Below the pieces are notes generated by a model. The model searched no databases. It was not told where the DNA came from and worked only from the letters and a program-made list of their open reading frames with translations. Both the position numbers and the translations under genes were made by a program. From positions 1 to 64,000 of the forward strand of contig NZ_JABBNC010000010.1 in NCBI RefSeq assembly GCF_012933445.1: a stretch of 64,000 bases of DNA, in the 5' to 3' direction. Source of the DNA: Actinoplanes sp. TBRC 11911. GTDB taxonomy: Bacteria > Actinomycetota > Actinomycetes > Mycobacteriales > Micromonosporaceae. Positions 44,512-52,939 of the stretch are shown piece by piece. Numbering within the stretch: position 1 is the stretch's first letter; each line of letters starts with the position of its first letter.

Positions 44512-46125
44512 GTGCGGCCACGCGCTAAAAATGTCGGCATGGCTTCGGTAGGACGCGCCAGTCGCGGCATGGCGGTGGCAACCCTCGCATCCCGGGTCGC
44601 CGGGTTCGCACGGCTGGTCGTGCTGGCCTCCGCGCTCGGGCTGGGCGGCCGGCTGCTGGACAGCTACAACGTGGCGAACACCCTGCCCAACGCGGTGTAC
44701 GAGCTGGTCGTCGGCGGTGCCATGGCCAGCGTCGTGGTGCCGCTGCTGGCCCGCGCCGCGCTCACCGAAGCGGACGACGGCGTGGTCTACGCGCAACGGC
44801 TGCTGTCGCTGATGGTGTACGGCCTGAGCGCCGTCACCGTGGCCGCGATGCTCTCCGCACCCTGGCTCGTCGACCTTTACACCCCCGGCTTCACCGGCGG
44901 CCAACGCGAGCTCGCCGTCGTGTTCAGCCGGTTCTTCCTGCCGCAGATCCTGTTCTACGGGGTCAGCGCCACCGCCGGCGCCGTGCTCAACATCCGCGGC
45001 CGGTTCGCGGCGCCGACCTGGGCGCCGCTGGCCAACAGCGTCATCGTCATCGCCGTCGGCCTGATCTACCTGCTGATCGGCGGCGCCACCAGCATCGCGA
45101 CGCTGTCCACGGCGCAGTTGCTGCTGCTGGCGGCCGGCACCACCGCCGGGGTGTTCGCGCAGATGGCCCTGGTCGTGTGGGCGCTCGCGCGCAGCGGGTT
45201 CGCGGTGCGGCCGCGGCTCGACCCGCGCGGCATCGGGATCCGCCGCATCGGCCGGCTCGGCGGCTGGGTGCTCGTCTCGGTCGTCGCCTCCCAGGTGCTG
45301 CTCGCCGCCGCGACCCGGGCCGCGTCGATCAGCGGGCCGGGCGGCGTCAGCGCGTACCAGAACGCCCTGGCGGTGTTCCAGATGCCGTTCGCGGTGGTCG
45401 CCCTGTCGGTGGTGACCGCGATGCTGCCGCGCCTGAGCCGCAACGCCGCCCGCCTCGACCACCGCCAGATCACCGAAGACCTTTCCCGGGCCGTACGCCT
45501 CGCCGTCGTCGCCCTGGCCCCGGTCGCGGTGGCGATGCTCGTCCTCGGCCCGCAGATCGCCACGCTGCTGTTCGGCTACGGCCACAGCTCCCCGTCGGCG
45601 ATCATGCTGCTCGGCGTGGTGGTGGCCGCGTTCGGTGTGGCGCTGGTGCCGTTCACCGGTTACACGATCCTGCAGCGCGGCTTCTACGCCCTGCAGGACA
45701 CCAAGACACCCGCCCTGATCACCGCGCTGGTGTCGGTCGTCGGGGTGGCCGGCTGCGCGCTGGCGACCTGGCTGCTGCCGCGCGCCGACATCGTCATCGG
45801 CATCCCCGTCGCCTACGCCATCGCGTACACGGTGGGTCTGCTCGCCGACATCGTCATCCTGCGCCGCCGCCTCGGCCGCATCGACGGGCACCGCCTGCTG
45901 CGCACCCACGCCCAGGTGGCGGTCGCGGCCGGCGTCGCCGGCAGCATCGGAGCAGTTGCCGCGTACGCCCTGACCCCGTTCACCGGCTCCGCCGTGCTCA
46001 CCCTCACCGTCGCCGGTGCCGTGGGAGCGGCCGTCTACGTCGCCGTGGCCCGGCTCGTACGCCTCGGCGAGATGCGGCAGCTCGTGACCATCGCGTTGCC
46101 CTCGTTCTTCGGCGGTAGGGCATGA
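44512..46125 (+). CDS. murJ: MurJ/MviN-family lipid II flippase
   Basis: A 537-residue polytopic membrane protein (528 from ATG 44539) with about 14 hydrophobic helices. The N-terminal SRVAGFARLVVLASALG and the YNVANTLPNAVYELVVGGAM segment are strongly MurJ-like; the family flips lipid II outwards. Neither start has a good ribosome binding site. In many actinobacteria the main murJ lies near the replication origin; a copy near dif may be a paralogue. The last codons (LPSFFGGRA) and stop lie in the first unit of a 38-bp tandem repeat. Confidence 0.88.
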   Translation: MRPRAKNVGMASVGRASRGMAVATLASRVAGFARLVVLASALGLGGRLLDSYNVANTLPNAVYELVVGGAMASVVVPLLARAALTEADDGVVYAQRLLSLMVYGLSAVTVAAMLSAPWLVDLYTPGFTGGQRELAVVFSRFFLPQILFYGVSATAGAVLNIRGRFAAPTWAPLANSVIVIAVGLIYLLIGGATSIATLSTAQLLLLAAGTTAGVFAQMALVVWALARSGFAVRPRLDPRGIGIRRIGRLGGWVLVSVVASQVLLAAATRAASISGPGGVSAYQNALAVFQMPFAVVALSVVTAMLPRLSRNAARLDHRQITEDLSRAVRLAVVALAPVAVAMLVLGPQIATLLFGYGHSSPSAIMLLGVVVAAFGVALVPFTGYTILQRGFYALQDTKTPALITALVSVVGVAGCALATWLLPRADIVIGIPVAYAIAYTVGLLADIVILRRRLGRIDGHRLLRTHAQVAVAAGVAGSIGAVAAYALTPFTGSAVLTLTVAGAVGAAVYVAVARLVRLGEMRQLVTIALPSFFGGRA

Positions 46126-46240
46126 CGGTCGTCTTGCCCTCGTTTTTCGGCGGTGGGGCATGACGGTCGTCTTGCCCTCGTTTTTCGGCGGTAGGGCATG
46201 ACGGTCGTCTTGCCCTCGTTCTTCGGCGGTAGGGCATGAT
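46096..46240. repeat. 38-bp tandem repeat spanning the murJ stop codon
   Basis: Units start at 46096, 46134, 46172 and 46210 (the last incomplete) with TTGCCCTCGTT. They differ only at C/T and A/G positions. Each contains TGCCCT and AGGGCA as inverted arms around a TTCTTCGG-type loop, so the transcript can form serial hairpins that may end murJ transcription. The last unit runs to the start of the VOC gene. Confidence 0.9.
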
Positions 46241-46246
46241 GGGCGG

Positions 46247-46966
46247 ATGATCGGCTCGTTACGCGCGGTGGTGCTCGACGCCCCCGACGCCCGGCGGCTC
46301 GCCGCGTTCTACGCCGCGCTCGGCGGCTGGAGCGAGCTGTACGCCCACGACGAATTCATCGCGATGCGCACCCCCGACGGCTGGCGCATCGCCACCCAGC
46401 TCAGCCCCGGGCATGTGGCGCCGCGCTGGCCCGACCCGGCCTTCCCGCAGCAGGCCCACCTCGACCTGCGCGTACCGGACCTCGACGCCGGCGCCGCGCG
46501 GGCGACCGCGCTGGGTGCCACGCTGCTGCGCGAGAACGAGAACTGGTACACCCTCGCCGACCCGGCCGGGCACCCGTTCGACCTGTGCCTGTTCCCCGCC
46601 AACGACGCGACGACGCTGATGAGCGTGATGCTCGACTGCCCCGACGCGGCAGCCCTGAGCGCTTTTTACGCTGAGCTGCTCGGCAAACCCGTCACGTACG
46701 AGGACGAGGGCGTCGCGATGATCGGATCGGAGGGTGCGCAGCCGGTGATGTTCCAGCAGATCACCGACTATCGGGCGCCGCGCTGGCCCGATCCGGCGTA
46801 TCCGCAGCAGTTCCATCTCGACGTGACCGTCCCCTTCGCCGAGATCGACGCGGCCGAGGCGGCGGTGCTCAAACTCGGTGCCACGGCGCTGCACGCGGAC
46901 GGCGAGAACTGGCGGGTCTACGCCGACCCGGCCGGCAAGCCGTTCTGCCTCTGCTGGGACAACTAG
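46247..46966 (+). CDS. Two-domain VOC (glyoxalase-like) protein
   Basis: A 239-residue tandem VOC protein. The halves share the sequence PRWPDPAFPQQAHLDLRVPDLD and PRWPDPAYPQQFHLDVTVPFAE, showing an internal duplication, and each ends with DPAGHPFDLCLF or DPAGKPFCLCWD. Activity is unknown. It starts just after the last 38-bp repeat and is followed at 13 bp by the S9 peptidase, so it may be co-transcribed with it. Confidence 0.87.
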   Translation: MIGSLRAVVLDAPDARRLAAFYAALGGWSELYAHDEFIAMRTPDGWRIATQLSPGHVAPRWPDPAFPQQAHLDLRVPDLDAGAARATALGATLLRENENWYTLADPAGHPFDLCLFPANDATTLMSVMLDCPDAAALSAFYAELLGKPVTYEDEGVAMIGSEGAQPVMFQQITDYRAPRWPDPAYPQQFHLDVTVPFAEIDAAEAAVLKLGATALHADGENWRVYADPAGKPFCLCWDN

Positions 46967-46979
46967 GTTTGCCCGTCGC

Positions 46980-48785
46980 GTGACACTGCTCAGCGCGGAG
47001 CTCGTGGTCGACGGCCGCGTGCCGCGCAGCCCGGTGATCGCGCCGGACGGCCGTTCGGTCTGCTACGTCCTGGGCACCGAACTGTGGATCGGCGACATCG
47101 GCGACGTTGTCACGTGGCGCCGGGCGACCGCCGATGGTGCCGCGCGGCCGCGGTGGTCGGCGGACTCGTTGTTCTTCCTGTCCGGCCGCGGTGTTTCGCA
47201 ATTGCGGCGGCTCACCCTCGCCGACGCGACGGTGACCAGCTATCCGGTCGGCGTCGTCGACTACCTGCCGCTGGCCGATCCCGACACGGTTGTGCTGCTG
47301 GCCGAGGACGGCGGGGACCGGGCCGACCCGATCGTCGTCGGCGAGGACGAGCCGCGTGCCCGGTTGCGTCTGCTCGATCTGCGCACCGGGCGGGTCAGCA
47401 CGCCGGATGTGTTCGCCGGGCGGCACGTCGTGGAAGTGCGGCAGCGTCCCGGCGGCGGCCCCCTCGCGGTGCTGACCCGGGCCGGTGCCGACAGCGACTA
47501 CGGGCCCCGCACGGGCCGGTTGCATGTGTTCGACCTGTCGACGCGTACGGCCGAGGATCTCGGATCTGTCCCGGCGGACGCCCGATCCCTGGCGTGGTGG
47601 CCGGGCGACGACGGCTGGCACATCGGGTACCTCGCGCTCACCCCGCCGGGTCTGCAGGCCGGCATGGCCGTGTTCGATCTGTCCCTTGCTTCGGCGGCTT
47701 CCCGCAATCGCACCGCCGGCCTGGCGATGTGCCCGACCGAGCTCTACCAGACGGACGCCGCCCCGCTGGTCGTGTTCGCCGACGGCCTGGACACGACCGT
47801 GGCCCGGCTCGACCCGGCCGGCCCCACGGTCCTGTCGCGTCACCCCGGACGCCTCGACCAGCTCACCGTCACCCCGTCCGGGTCGACGATCGCCGCCGTC
47901 ACCGGCGGCCGCTACACACCCCCGAACGTGCACATCGGAGCGCCGGGCGGGCCGCTGCGCCGCATCACCGACACCCGCCCGGAACTCGATGGCGTCACCC
48001 TCGGCACCCAGCGCCCCCTGGCGTACCGGGCCGCCGACGGCCTTGACCTGGACGGCCTGCTCGTGCTGCCGCCCGACGGGACCGGGCCGTTTCCGCTGGT
48101 CACGATTGTGCACGGCGGCCCGTACGATCGTTACGCCGACCGGTTGCAGCTGTTCTGGTTCCCCAGTGCGCAGTGGCTGGCCACGGCCGGCTACGCGGTG
48201 TTCCTGCCGAACCCGCGTGGCGGTCAAGGCCACGGTCATGAGTTCGCCGCGCGGGTGGCGGGCCGGGTCGGCCGTGAGGAGTGGACCGACATCGAGGCCG
48301 GCATCGACATGCTGATCGCGTCCGGTGTGGCCGACCCGGACCGCCTGGGCATCGCGGGCTGGAGCCACGGCGGTTTCATGTCGGCCTGGGCGATCGGCCA
48401 GACCAGCCGTTTCCGTGCCGCGCTGGTCGGCGCCGGGGTAGCCGACTGGGGCATGCTGGCCGCGACCGGCGAGAACGGCCAGTTCGAGGCGGCGCTGGGC
48501 GGCAGTACGGGCTGGTCCGGCGTCGGCCCGCACCCGCACGACGCGGTCAGCCCGATCTCGTTCGCTGCCCGCATCCGGACGCCGGTGCTGATCCTGCACG
48601 GCGCCGAGGACACCAACGTGCCGGTGGGTCAGGCGGTGTACCTGCATCGCGCGCTGCGCCACTTCGGCGTGCAGCACGAGTTCGTCATCTATCCCCGGGA
48701 GGGGCACGCGATACGGGAGCGTGCCCACCAGCTGGATGTCCTGCACCGGACCCGGGCCTGGTTCGACCGGTGGCTACGCCGTTGA
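46980..48785 (+). CDS. S9-family prolyl-oligopeptidase-like hydrolase
   Basis: About 601 residues: an N-terminal beta-propeller (WIGDIGDVVTWRRATADG and similar repeats) and a C-terminal alpha/beta hydrolase domain. The triad is visible: Ser near 462 (GWSHGG), Asp near 544 (GAEDTNVPV) and His near 576 (EGHAIRE). There is no signal peptide, so it is probably a cytosolic acyl-aminoacyl or oligopeptidase. GTG 46980 lacks a ribosome binding site, but the frame before it belongs to the VOC gene. Confidence 0.88.
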   Translation: MTLLSAELVVDGRVPRSPVIAPDGRSVCYVLGTELWIGDIGDVVTWRRATADGAARPRWSADSLFFLSGRGVSQLRRLTLADATVTSYPVGVVDYLPLADPDTVVLLAEDGGDRADPIVVGEDEPRARLRLLDLRTGRVSTPDVFAGRHVVEVRQRPGGGPLAVLTRAGADSDYGPRTGRLHVFDLSTRTAEDLGSVPADARSLAWWPGDDGWHIGYLALTPPGLQAGMAVFDLSLASAASRNRTAGLAMCPTELYQTDAAPLVVFADGLDTTVARLDPAGPTVLSRHPGRLDQLTVTPSGSTIAAVTGGRYTPPNVHIGAPGGPLRRITDTRPELDGVTLGTQRPLAYRAADGLDLDGLLVLPPDGTGPFPLVTIVHGGPYDRYADRLQLFWFPSAQWLATAGYAVFLPNPRGGQGHGHEFAARVAGRVGREEWTDIEAGIDMLIASGVADPDRLGIAGWSHGGFMSAWAIGQTSRFRAALVGAGVADWGMLAATGENGQFEAALGGSTGWSGVGPHPHDAVSPISFAARIRTPVLILHGAEDTNVPVGQAVYLHRALRHFGVQHEFVIYPREGHAIRERAHQLDVLHRTRAWFDRWLRR

Positions 48786-48904
48786 GACCTTTCCGGGTCG
48801 GGGTCCGGATTCGCGTCGTTGCCGTTCCCGGGCTCGGTAGCGGCGGATCTCGATTCCGTGCGTGTCGAGCCGCCGCGGCCGTCAATCGGCAATGCGCGAT
48901 CCGC

Positions 48905-49047
48905 AATGGCAACCGGCACTACGCGACCCGCGATCGGTAACCGGGAACGGGGTTACCGGCGACGGGCAACCCGCGACCGCAACTGGCACTACGCGACCCG
49001 CGACCCGCAACGGGCAACCGGGTAACCGGGTAACCGGCGACGGGCAG
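48905..49047. repeat. Degenerate repeat with duplicated ACTACGCGACCCGCGA
   Basis: The string GGCACTACGCGACCCGCGA occurs at about 48915 and 48985 (70 bp apart). Between and after them are short repeats of GTAACCGGG and CGGCGACGGGCA. It has the look of slipped-strand expansion. Confidence 0.6.
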
Positions 49048-49151
49048 TCCCGCAGCAGCCCGCGACCAGCAGCCCGCGACCGGCGCCGGCTGCCGAGGTG
49101 ACCGACGAGCCGCACATGTCTCCAGGCCGATGCACGCCTCGCCCCGCTTCC

Positions 49152-49387
49152 ATCCCACTATGTGGCTATCTCGACCACATCCTGGGCTTTCTCGAGACCT
49201 TGGAGAGTTGCGCCCACATACGAGCCCGAAGTATCCAAGGTCTACGAAACCTCGGGCAAACCGGCCGAACAAAGGGCGTGAAAGCAGAGAAAAGGTGCTC
49301 CACTGTGGACGCTCGTCTCACATTGCGGACGCGCTGCCACAATGTGGGCGCTGGTCCCGTACAGCGGACACGGATCCCACATTATGG
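49152..49387 (-). repeat. 237-bp interspersed element, copy d
   Basis: Full-length copy (236 bp), inverse orientation. The hairpin is 49196-49210 (AGACCTTGGAGAGTT) with 49229-49243, two mismatches, around the usual loop. Read on the minus strand, it aligns base for base over most of its length with copies e and f, including the CCACAGTGGAGC and CTTTTC segments before the hairpin and the GCCACATAGTGGGAT end. Confidence 0.87.
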
Positions 49388-49448
49388 CCTCGTAGGGCGG
49401 CGCCGGCAGAGAGTCGATCAGCCAAGAGATCTCTACCGCGGAAGATGT

Positions 49449-49892
49449 CTATTCGCCGGCGAGTGACGCGTCGGCTGTCCTGCGCATGAGGCGGGATCGT
49501 CCGACCCGCTGCGTGAAGCCCCACCGCTCGTAGAACCCGGTCAGCTCGGGCTGGCAGACGAGCTCGACGCTGTGCACCCCCGCGACCCAGGGGTGGGCCA
49601 GCACGGCGTCCATGACCATGGCGCCGATGCCCACGCCCCGGACGTCGGCCGCGACGATCACATCAAGGACCACGGCGAGGTACGTCCGGTCGGTCAGCAC
49701 CCGGGCGAACCCGGCGAGTGGGGTGGATTGTCGCCGTACGACCGTGACCACGACGTCGGATCCGGCGAGTATCGCGCGGGTCTGCGTTTCCGTGCGTCCG
49801 GCTGCCCACCAGGTCGAGGCGAACAGTTCCATCAGCCGCGGCACCGGGACAGCGGCGACGTCGTACGAGATCTGGTACGAGGGGTGAGTCAC
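49449..49892 (-). CDS. GNAT-family acetyltransferase
   Basis: About 147 residues from GTG 49892; an in-frame ATG at 49991 would add 33 residues and covers the palindrome upstream. Acetyl-CoA-binding motif A is DVIVAADVRGVGIGAMVMDA (R-G-V-G-I-G) and the C-terminus has CQPELTGFYERWGFTQR, typical of GNATs. The acceptor is unknown. Confidence 0.8.
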   Translation of the reverse strand: MTHPSYQISYDVAAVPVPRLMELFASTWWAAGRTETQTRAILAGSDVVVTVVRRQSTPLAGFARVLTDRTYLAVVLDVIVAADVRGVGIGAMVMDAVLAHPWVAGVHSVELVCQPELTGFYERWGFTQRVGRSRLMRRTADASLAGE

Positions 49893-49967
49893 CGCGCCAG
49901 CGTCCCAGACCTTCACTCCGGCGGCGAAGCCGCGCTGAGACAGCTTTGCCAGAATTACTGGATTGCA

Positions 49968-49979
49968 ATTACCGGTAAT
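49968..49979. promoter_or_regulatory. 12-bp palindrome upstream of the GNAT gene
   Basis: ATTACCGGTAAT is a perfect palindrome in an AT-rich island (49950-50030) that is out of character with the surroundings. It lies 76-87 bp before GTG 49892, where an operator would be expected. Confidence 0.35.
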
Positions 49980-50244
49980 CCAATAATCCAAGAATCGGAC
50001 AAAACACTCTTACACCATAGTGACTCTTATGCTCGACTCCCTGGTAACTTACGGATATGCGAGCGCGACGACCCTGCCCTGGCAGAGGATCTGCCGATGG
50101 CGGCCCAGGTCGTTTCGTAGTGCCAGTGACCGGGATCGCCGCGGGGCGGGCATTGCTGCGTATCGCGGGGCGGGTCGCGTCGGTCGGTACCCACCGCCGC
50201 CCTGCAACGCCGTCGTGGCGCTCGCCGGCCGGTGATGCCGCGCG

Positions 50245-50890
50245 CCATCATGTGGGATGCGCGTCCGTTGTGTGGGATTGGCGACCACATGGTGGCAGTG
50301 GGTCCACAACGTGAGAATCGCATCCACAGTGGAGTGTCTTTTCGCCGCTTTCGTCCCCGTTTGGTTGGCCGTCGTTTCTGACGTTTCGTAGACCTTGGAT
50401 ACTTAGGGCTCGCATGTGGGCGTAACTTTCCAAGGTCTCGACCAAATCCAGAATGTGGAACTGTTCAGCTGGTTTTCGCGCTGCTCACCCTCCGATGCGT
50501 TGGCCTTGCGTGGCGGACCTGAGGGCCGTGGCTGTGGGGAGCTGGCCCGTTTCGGCCGTGGCGGGTGCCCACACCTGCGGTGGGTCGCCACGTGTGGGGA
50601 GCCGCGGCCTTCCCGCCGTCGCGACTCCCCACACGTGGGTGGGGGTGGTCGCGGTGTGGGGAGCCGCGGCCTTCCCGCCGTCGCGACTGCCCACGCCCGG
50701 GTGGGGGTGGCCGCGGTGTGGGGAGCCACAGCGTCCCCGGCGTCGCTACTGCCCACACCCGGGTGGGGCGCCCATTGTGGGGAGCTGGGACCTGCCCGGG
50801 CCGGGCGGCGCCGCCTCGCACGGGGACTCCCGGCCGACGGAACCAGCTGAACAGTTACAGAATGTGGAAGGGATGGCCACATAGTGGGAT
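50245..50890 (+). repeat. 237-bp interspersed element, copy e, split by a MITE
   Basis: The left part is 50245-50458 and the right part 50868-50890. Removing the MITE (399 bp) and one 10-bp duplication leaves 237 bp, the same length as copy f. The hairpin is AGACCTTGGATACTT (50390-50404) with AACTTTCCAAGGTCT (50424-50438), around GGCTCGCATGTGGGCGT. It is closest in sequence to copies d and f. Confidence 0.87.
50449..50867 (-). mobile_element. MITE-like element, copy 2, with perfect 10-bp target duplication
   Basis: The element is 50459-50857 (399 bp). Terminal inverted repeats are perfect over 16 bp: AACTGTTCAGCTGGTT (50459-50474) and AACCAGCTGAACAGTT (50841-50856). The 10-bp duplication CAGAATGTGG occurs at 50449-50458 and 50858-50867. 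It holds three 61-62 bp units (near 50618, 50680 and 50742) against two in copy 1, which accounts for the length difference. It has no coding capacity. Confidence 0.87.
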
Positions 50891-51247
50891 GAGTGGGCGA
50901 GAGGCGCGCGTCGACGTGCAGACAGGTGCGGCTCGTCGGTCGCGTGCTGCGATCCGCAGAACAATCGCGGGCTGCTCGACCCGCACGGTATCGAGATCCG
51001 CCGCGGCCTGGCTTGGGAACAACACGGACTCGGACCCCGACCCGGAAACGTCTCCTTAGGCGGCGCGACACGGATCTTCCGCATGGTCGGACAATCGCGG
51101 ACCGTGCGGGGCGTTGTCGGCGACACCGGGTGGCGGCGGGCTGCGCTCATAATCGGCAACGGGAAACGTCGAGGACCGGTCCAGGCTCACGTGAGGGCCA
51201 TCGGAAAATCTCGGTGTTCGCGGCGGGGTGGCCGCTACTGTGCCGCC

Positions 51248-52123
51248 ATGGTGGATGCGCACGAGCGGTTCGTGGCCTCTGGAGCGTTGCGGATCTGGAC
51301 CGAGCGAGTCGGTGATCCGGAGCTCCCTGCCGTTCTGATGGTCATGGGTTCGGCCGCTCAAGGAGTCAGTTGCCCTGACGCGCTGGTCGGCCGGCTTGTC
51401 GAGCGTGGGGTTCAGGTGATCCGGTTCGATCATCGCGACACCGGCCGGTCCAGTGTCGTGGACTTCGAGGCCCATCCGTACGCGATCGCGGACATGGCCC
51501 GTGACTGCCTGGCCGTGCTGGACGGTTATGGATTGGATTCCGCTCATGTGGCCGGGGCCTCGCTGGGCGGCATGATCGCGCAGTGGCTGGGGGTGCACGT
51601 GCCGCACCGGGTCCGTTCCTTGACGGTGATGTCCAGCTCACCGATGAGCCACGATCCGGGTCCGGCGCGGGCCCGGGCGCTGGCCGGGGAGCCGGCCGAC
51701 CCGGACGATCTGCCGCCGCCGTCACCGGCGTTCGTCGCGCATCTGAACGCCGGGCTGCCGCCGGGTATCGAGTCCGACGTGGCCTTGTTCCGGGTCTTCA
51801 ACGGGCCGGTCCGGCCGTTCGACGAGCCGGCCGCCCGGGCGATGCTCGAGCTGGCGTTCTCCCGGGCCGTCGACCCGGCGGCCGCGGCCAACCACCACCG
51901 TGCCGTGTGGATGGATGACCCCAGCCTGATGGCTCCGCTGTCGTCGATCACCGCACCGACCTCGATCGTGCACGGCGACCAGGATCCGGTCTATCCGCTC
52001 GGTCACGGCGAGGCGCTGACTGCCTTGATCCCGGGAGCGGTCCTGCACGTCGTGCCCGGCATGGGTCACGTCATGACGTCACCCGGCCTGCCCGAGGAGG
52101 TAGCCGACCTGATCCGGCTATGA
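51248..52123 (+). CDS. Alpha/beta hydrolase
   Basis: A 291-residue alpha/beta-hydrolase-fold enzyme. The oxyanion region is near MVMGSAAQG, RFDHRDTGRS follows strand 4, the nucleophile elbow is GASLGG, Asp is in HGDQDPVYPL and His in GMGHVM. It resembles haloalkane dehalogenase or esterase-like enzymes such as aclacinomycin methylesterase; the substrate is unknown. ATG 51248 is preferred over in-frame extension to 51083. It overlaps the DUF4241 gene by 4 nt. Confidence 0.87.
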   Translation: MVDAHERFVASGALRIWTERVGDPELPAVLMVMGSAAQGVSCPDALVGRLVERGVQVIRFDHRDTGRSSVVDFEAHPYAIADMARDCLAVLDGYGLDSAHVAGASLGGMIAQWLGVHVPHRVRSLTVMSSSPMSHDPGPARARALAGEPADPDDLPPPSPAFVAHLNAGLPPGIESDVALFRVFNGPVRPFDEPAARAMLELAFSRAVDPAAAANHHRAVWMDDPSLMAPLSSITAPTSIVHGDQDPVYPLGHGEALTALIPGAVLHVVPGMGHVMTSPGLPEEVADLIRL

Positions 52124-52827
52124 GCAGGCTGGCCCTTGGCACGATGATCACCAAATCGGCCGGGGTGCGGTCGCTGGTGATACCGGGAGTACGAGTGTCT
52201 TATTTGCCGGATTTAACCACGTTGCTCGGGCGTGCTGTCCGAATCGTTCGCGAGGGCGTCGAGTATGTGATCGAGGACCATGTGGTCGGCAAGGTGACGG
52301 TGCCGAGCGGGCAGATTGTCGGCTGTGACCCGTTGGCCGATGCTGAGGCGCCCGCGTTCGTGGTGACGGTCCGGCCGGGCACGTATGAGTTGCGTGCGTG
52401 GGTGGCGTCGATTCACCGCGATGGAAGCGAATCCGATGTGCGCACTGCCGCCCTCCAGCTTGTGGTCAGTGAGCGGCCGGCGGTGCGGTGGGAGCCGGCT
52501 CTGGTTGACGGCCAGGCGGTGGGCGACTTCTTCGGCTATCCGGTCGATGCCGGGGTCGGCACCCTGGCCGATGTGGTGGCCGTGCGGGCGTTGGCGGATT
52601 GGGATTTCGACCGCCTGGACGAGGTGTACATCCCGGCTCAGATCCCTGCAGCTCCGGCACCGATCGACGCGGTCACCGATGAGCCCACGGGCGCAAATGT
52701 GATCGTGGTGAGTTCCGGCTGGGGCGACGGCGTGTATCCGACCTTCGTCGGACGTGCGGCCGACGGTCAGGTCACTGCCTTCGTCACCGACTTCATGGTC
52801 ATCCCTGCACCGGAAGCAGAGGGCTGA
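52120..52827 (+). CDS. DUF4241-like protein
   Basis: A 235-residue protein. GQIVGCDPLADAEAPAFVVT, GTYELRAWVAS and the closing GWGDGVYPTFVGRAADGQVT are the pattern of DUF4241 proteins, which have no known activity. There is no signal peptide or membrane helix. Its ATG overlaps the hydrolase stop (ATGA), so the two genes form an operon. Confidence 0.78.
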   Translation: MSRLALGTMITKSAGVRSLVIPGVRVSYLPDLTTLLGRAVRIVREGVEYVIEDHVVGKVTVPSGQIVGCDPLADAEAPAFVVTVRPGTYELRAWVASIHRDGSESDVRTAALQLVVSERPAVRWEPALVDGQAVGDFFGYPVDAGVGTLADVVAVRALADWDFDRLDEVYIPAQIPAAPAPIDAVTDEPTGANVIVVSSGWGDGVYPTFVGRAADGQVTAFVTDFMVIPAPEAEG

Positions 52828-52939
52828 CGCTCCCAGGCGTGGCCACGCGACGCGCAGCGCGCCGGTCGTCGCCGCACGAACGGCGGATGGCAAGATCGTG
52901 CCCCGTGATCATTAATGTTGACCTATCCGATACCTGCCG

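Larger units (their letters stand above)
48786..49448. other. Gene-free stretch with repeats
   Basis: After the peptidase stop there is a GGTAACCGGG/ACGCGACCCGCGA-rich repetitive stretch (48905-49047), then copy d of the 237-bp element (49152-49387). No gene is recognisable. Confidence 0.55.
49893..51247. other. Gene-free stretch holding element e and its nested MITE
   Basis: Promoter region of the GNAT gene, then the interrupted 237-bp element (50245-50890) with the 399-bp MITE inside it. From 50891 to 51247 I see only the leader of the hydrolase gene. No protein-coding gene is credible. Confidence 0.6.

Noticed and set aside
46096..46240. 38-bp repeats after murJ as a CRISPR array
   Set aside because: The repeats are contiguous with no spacers.
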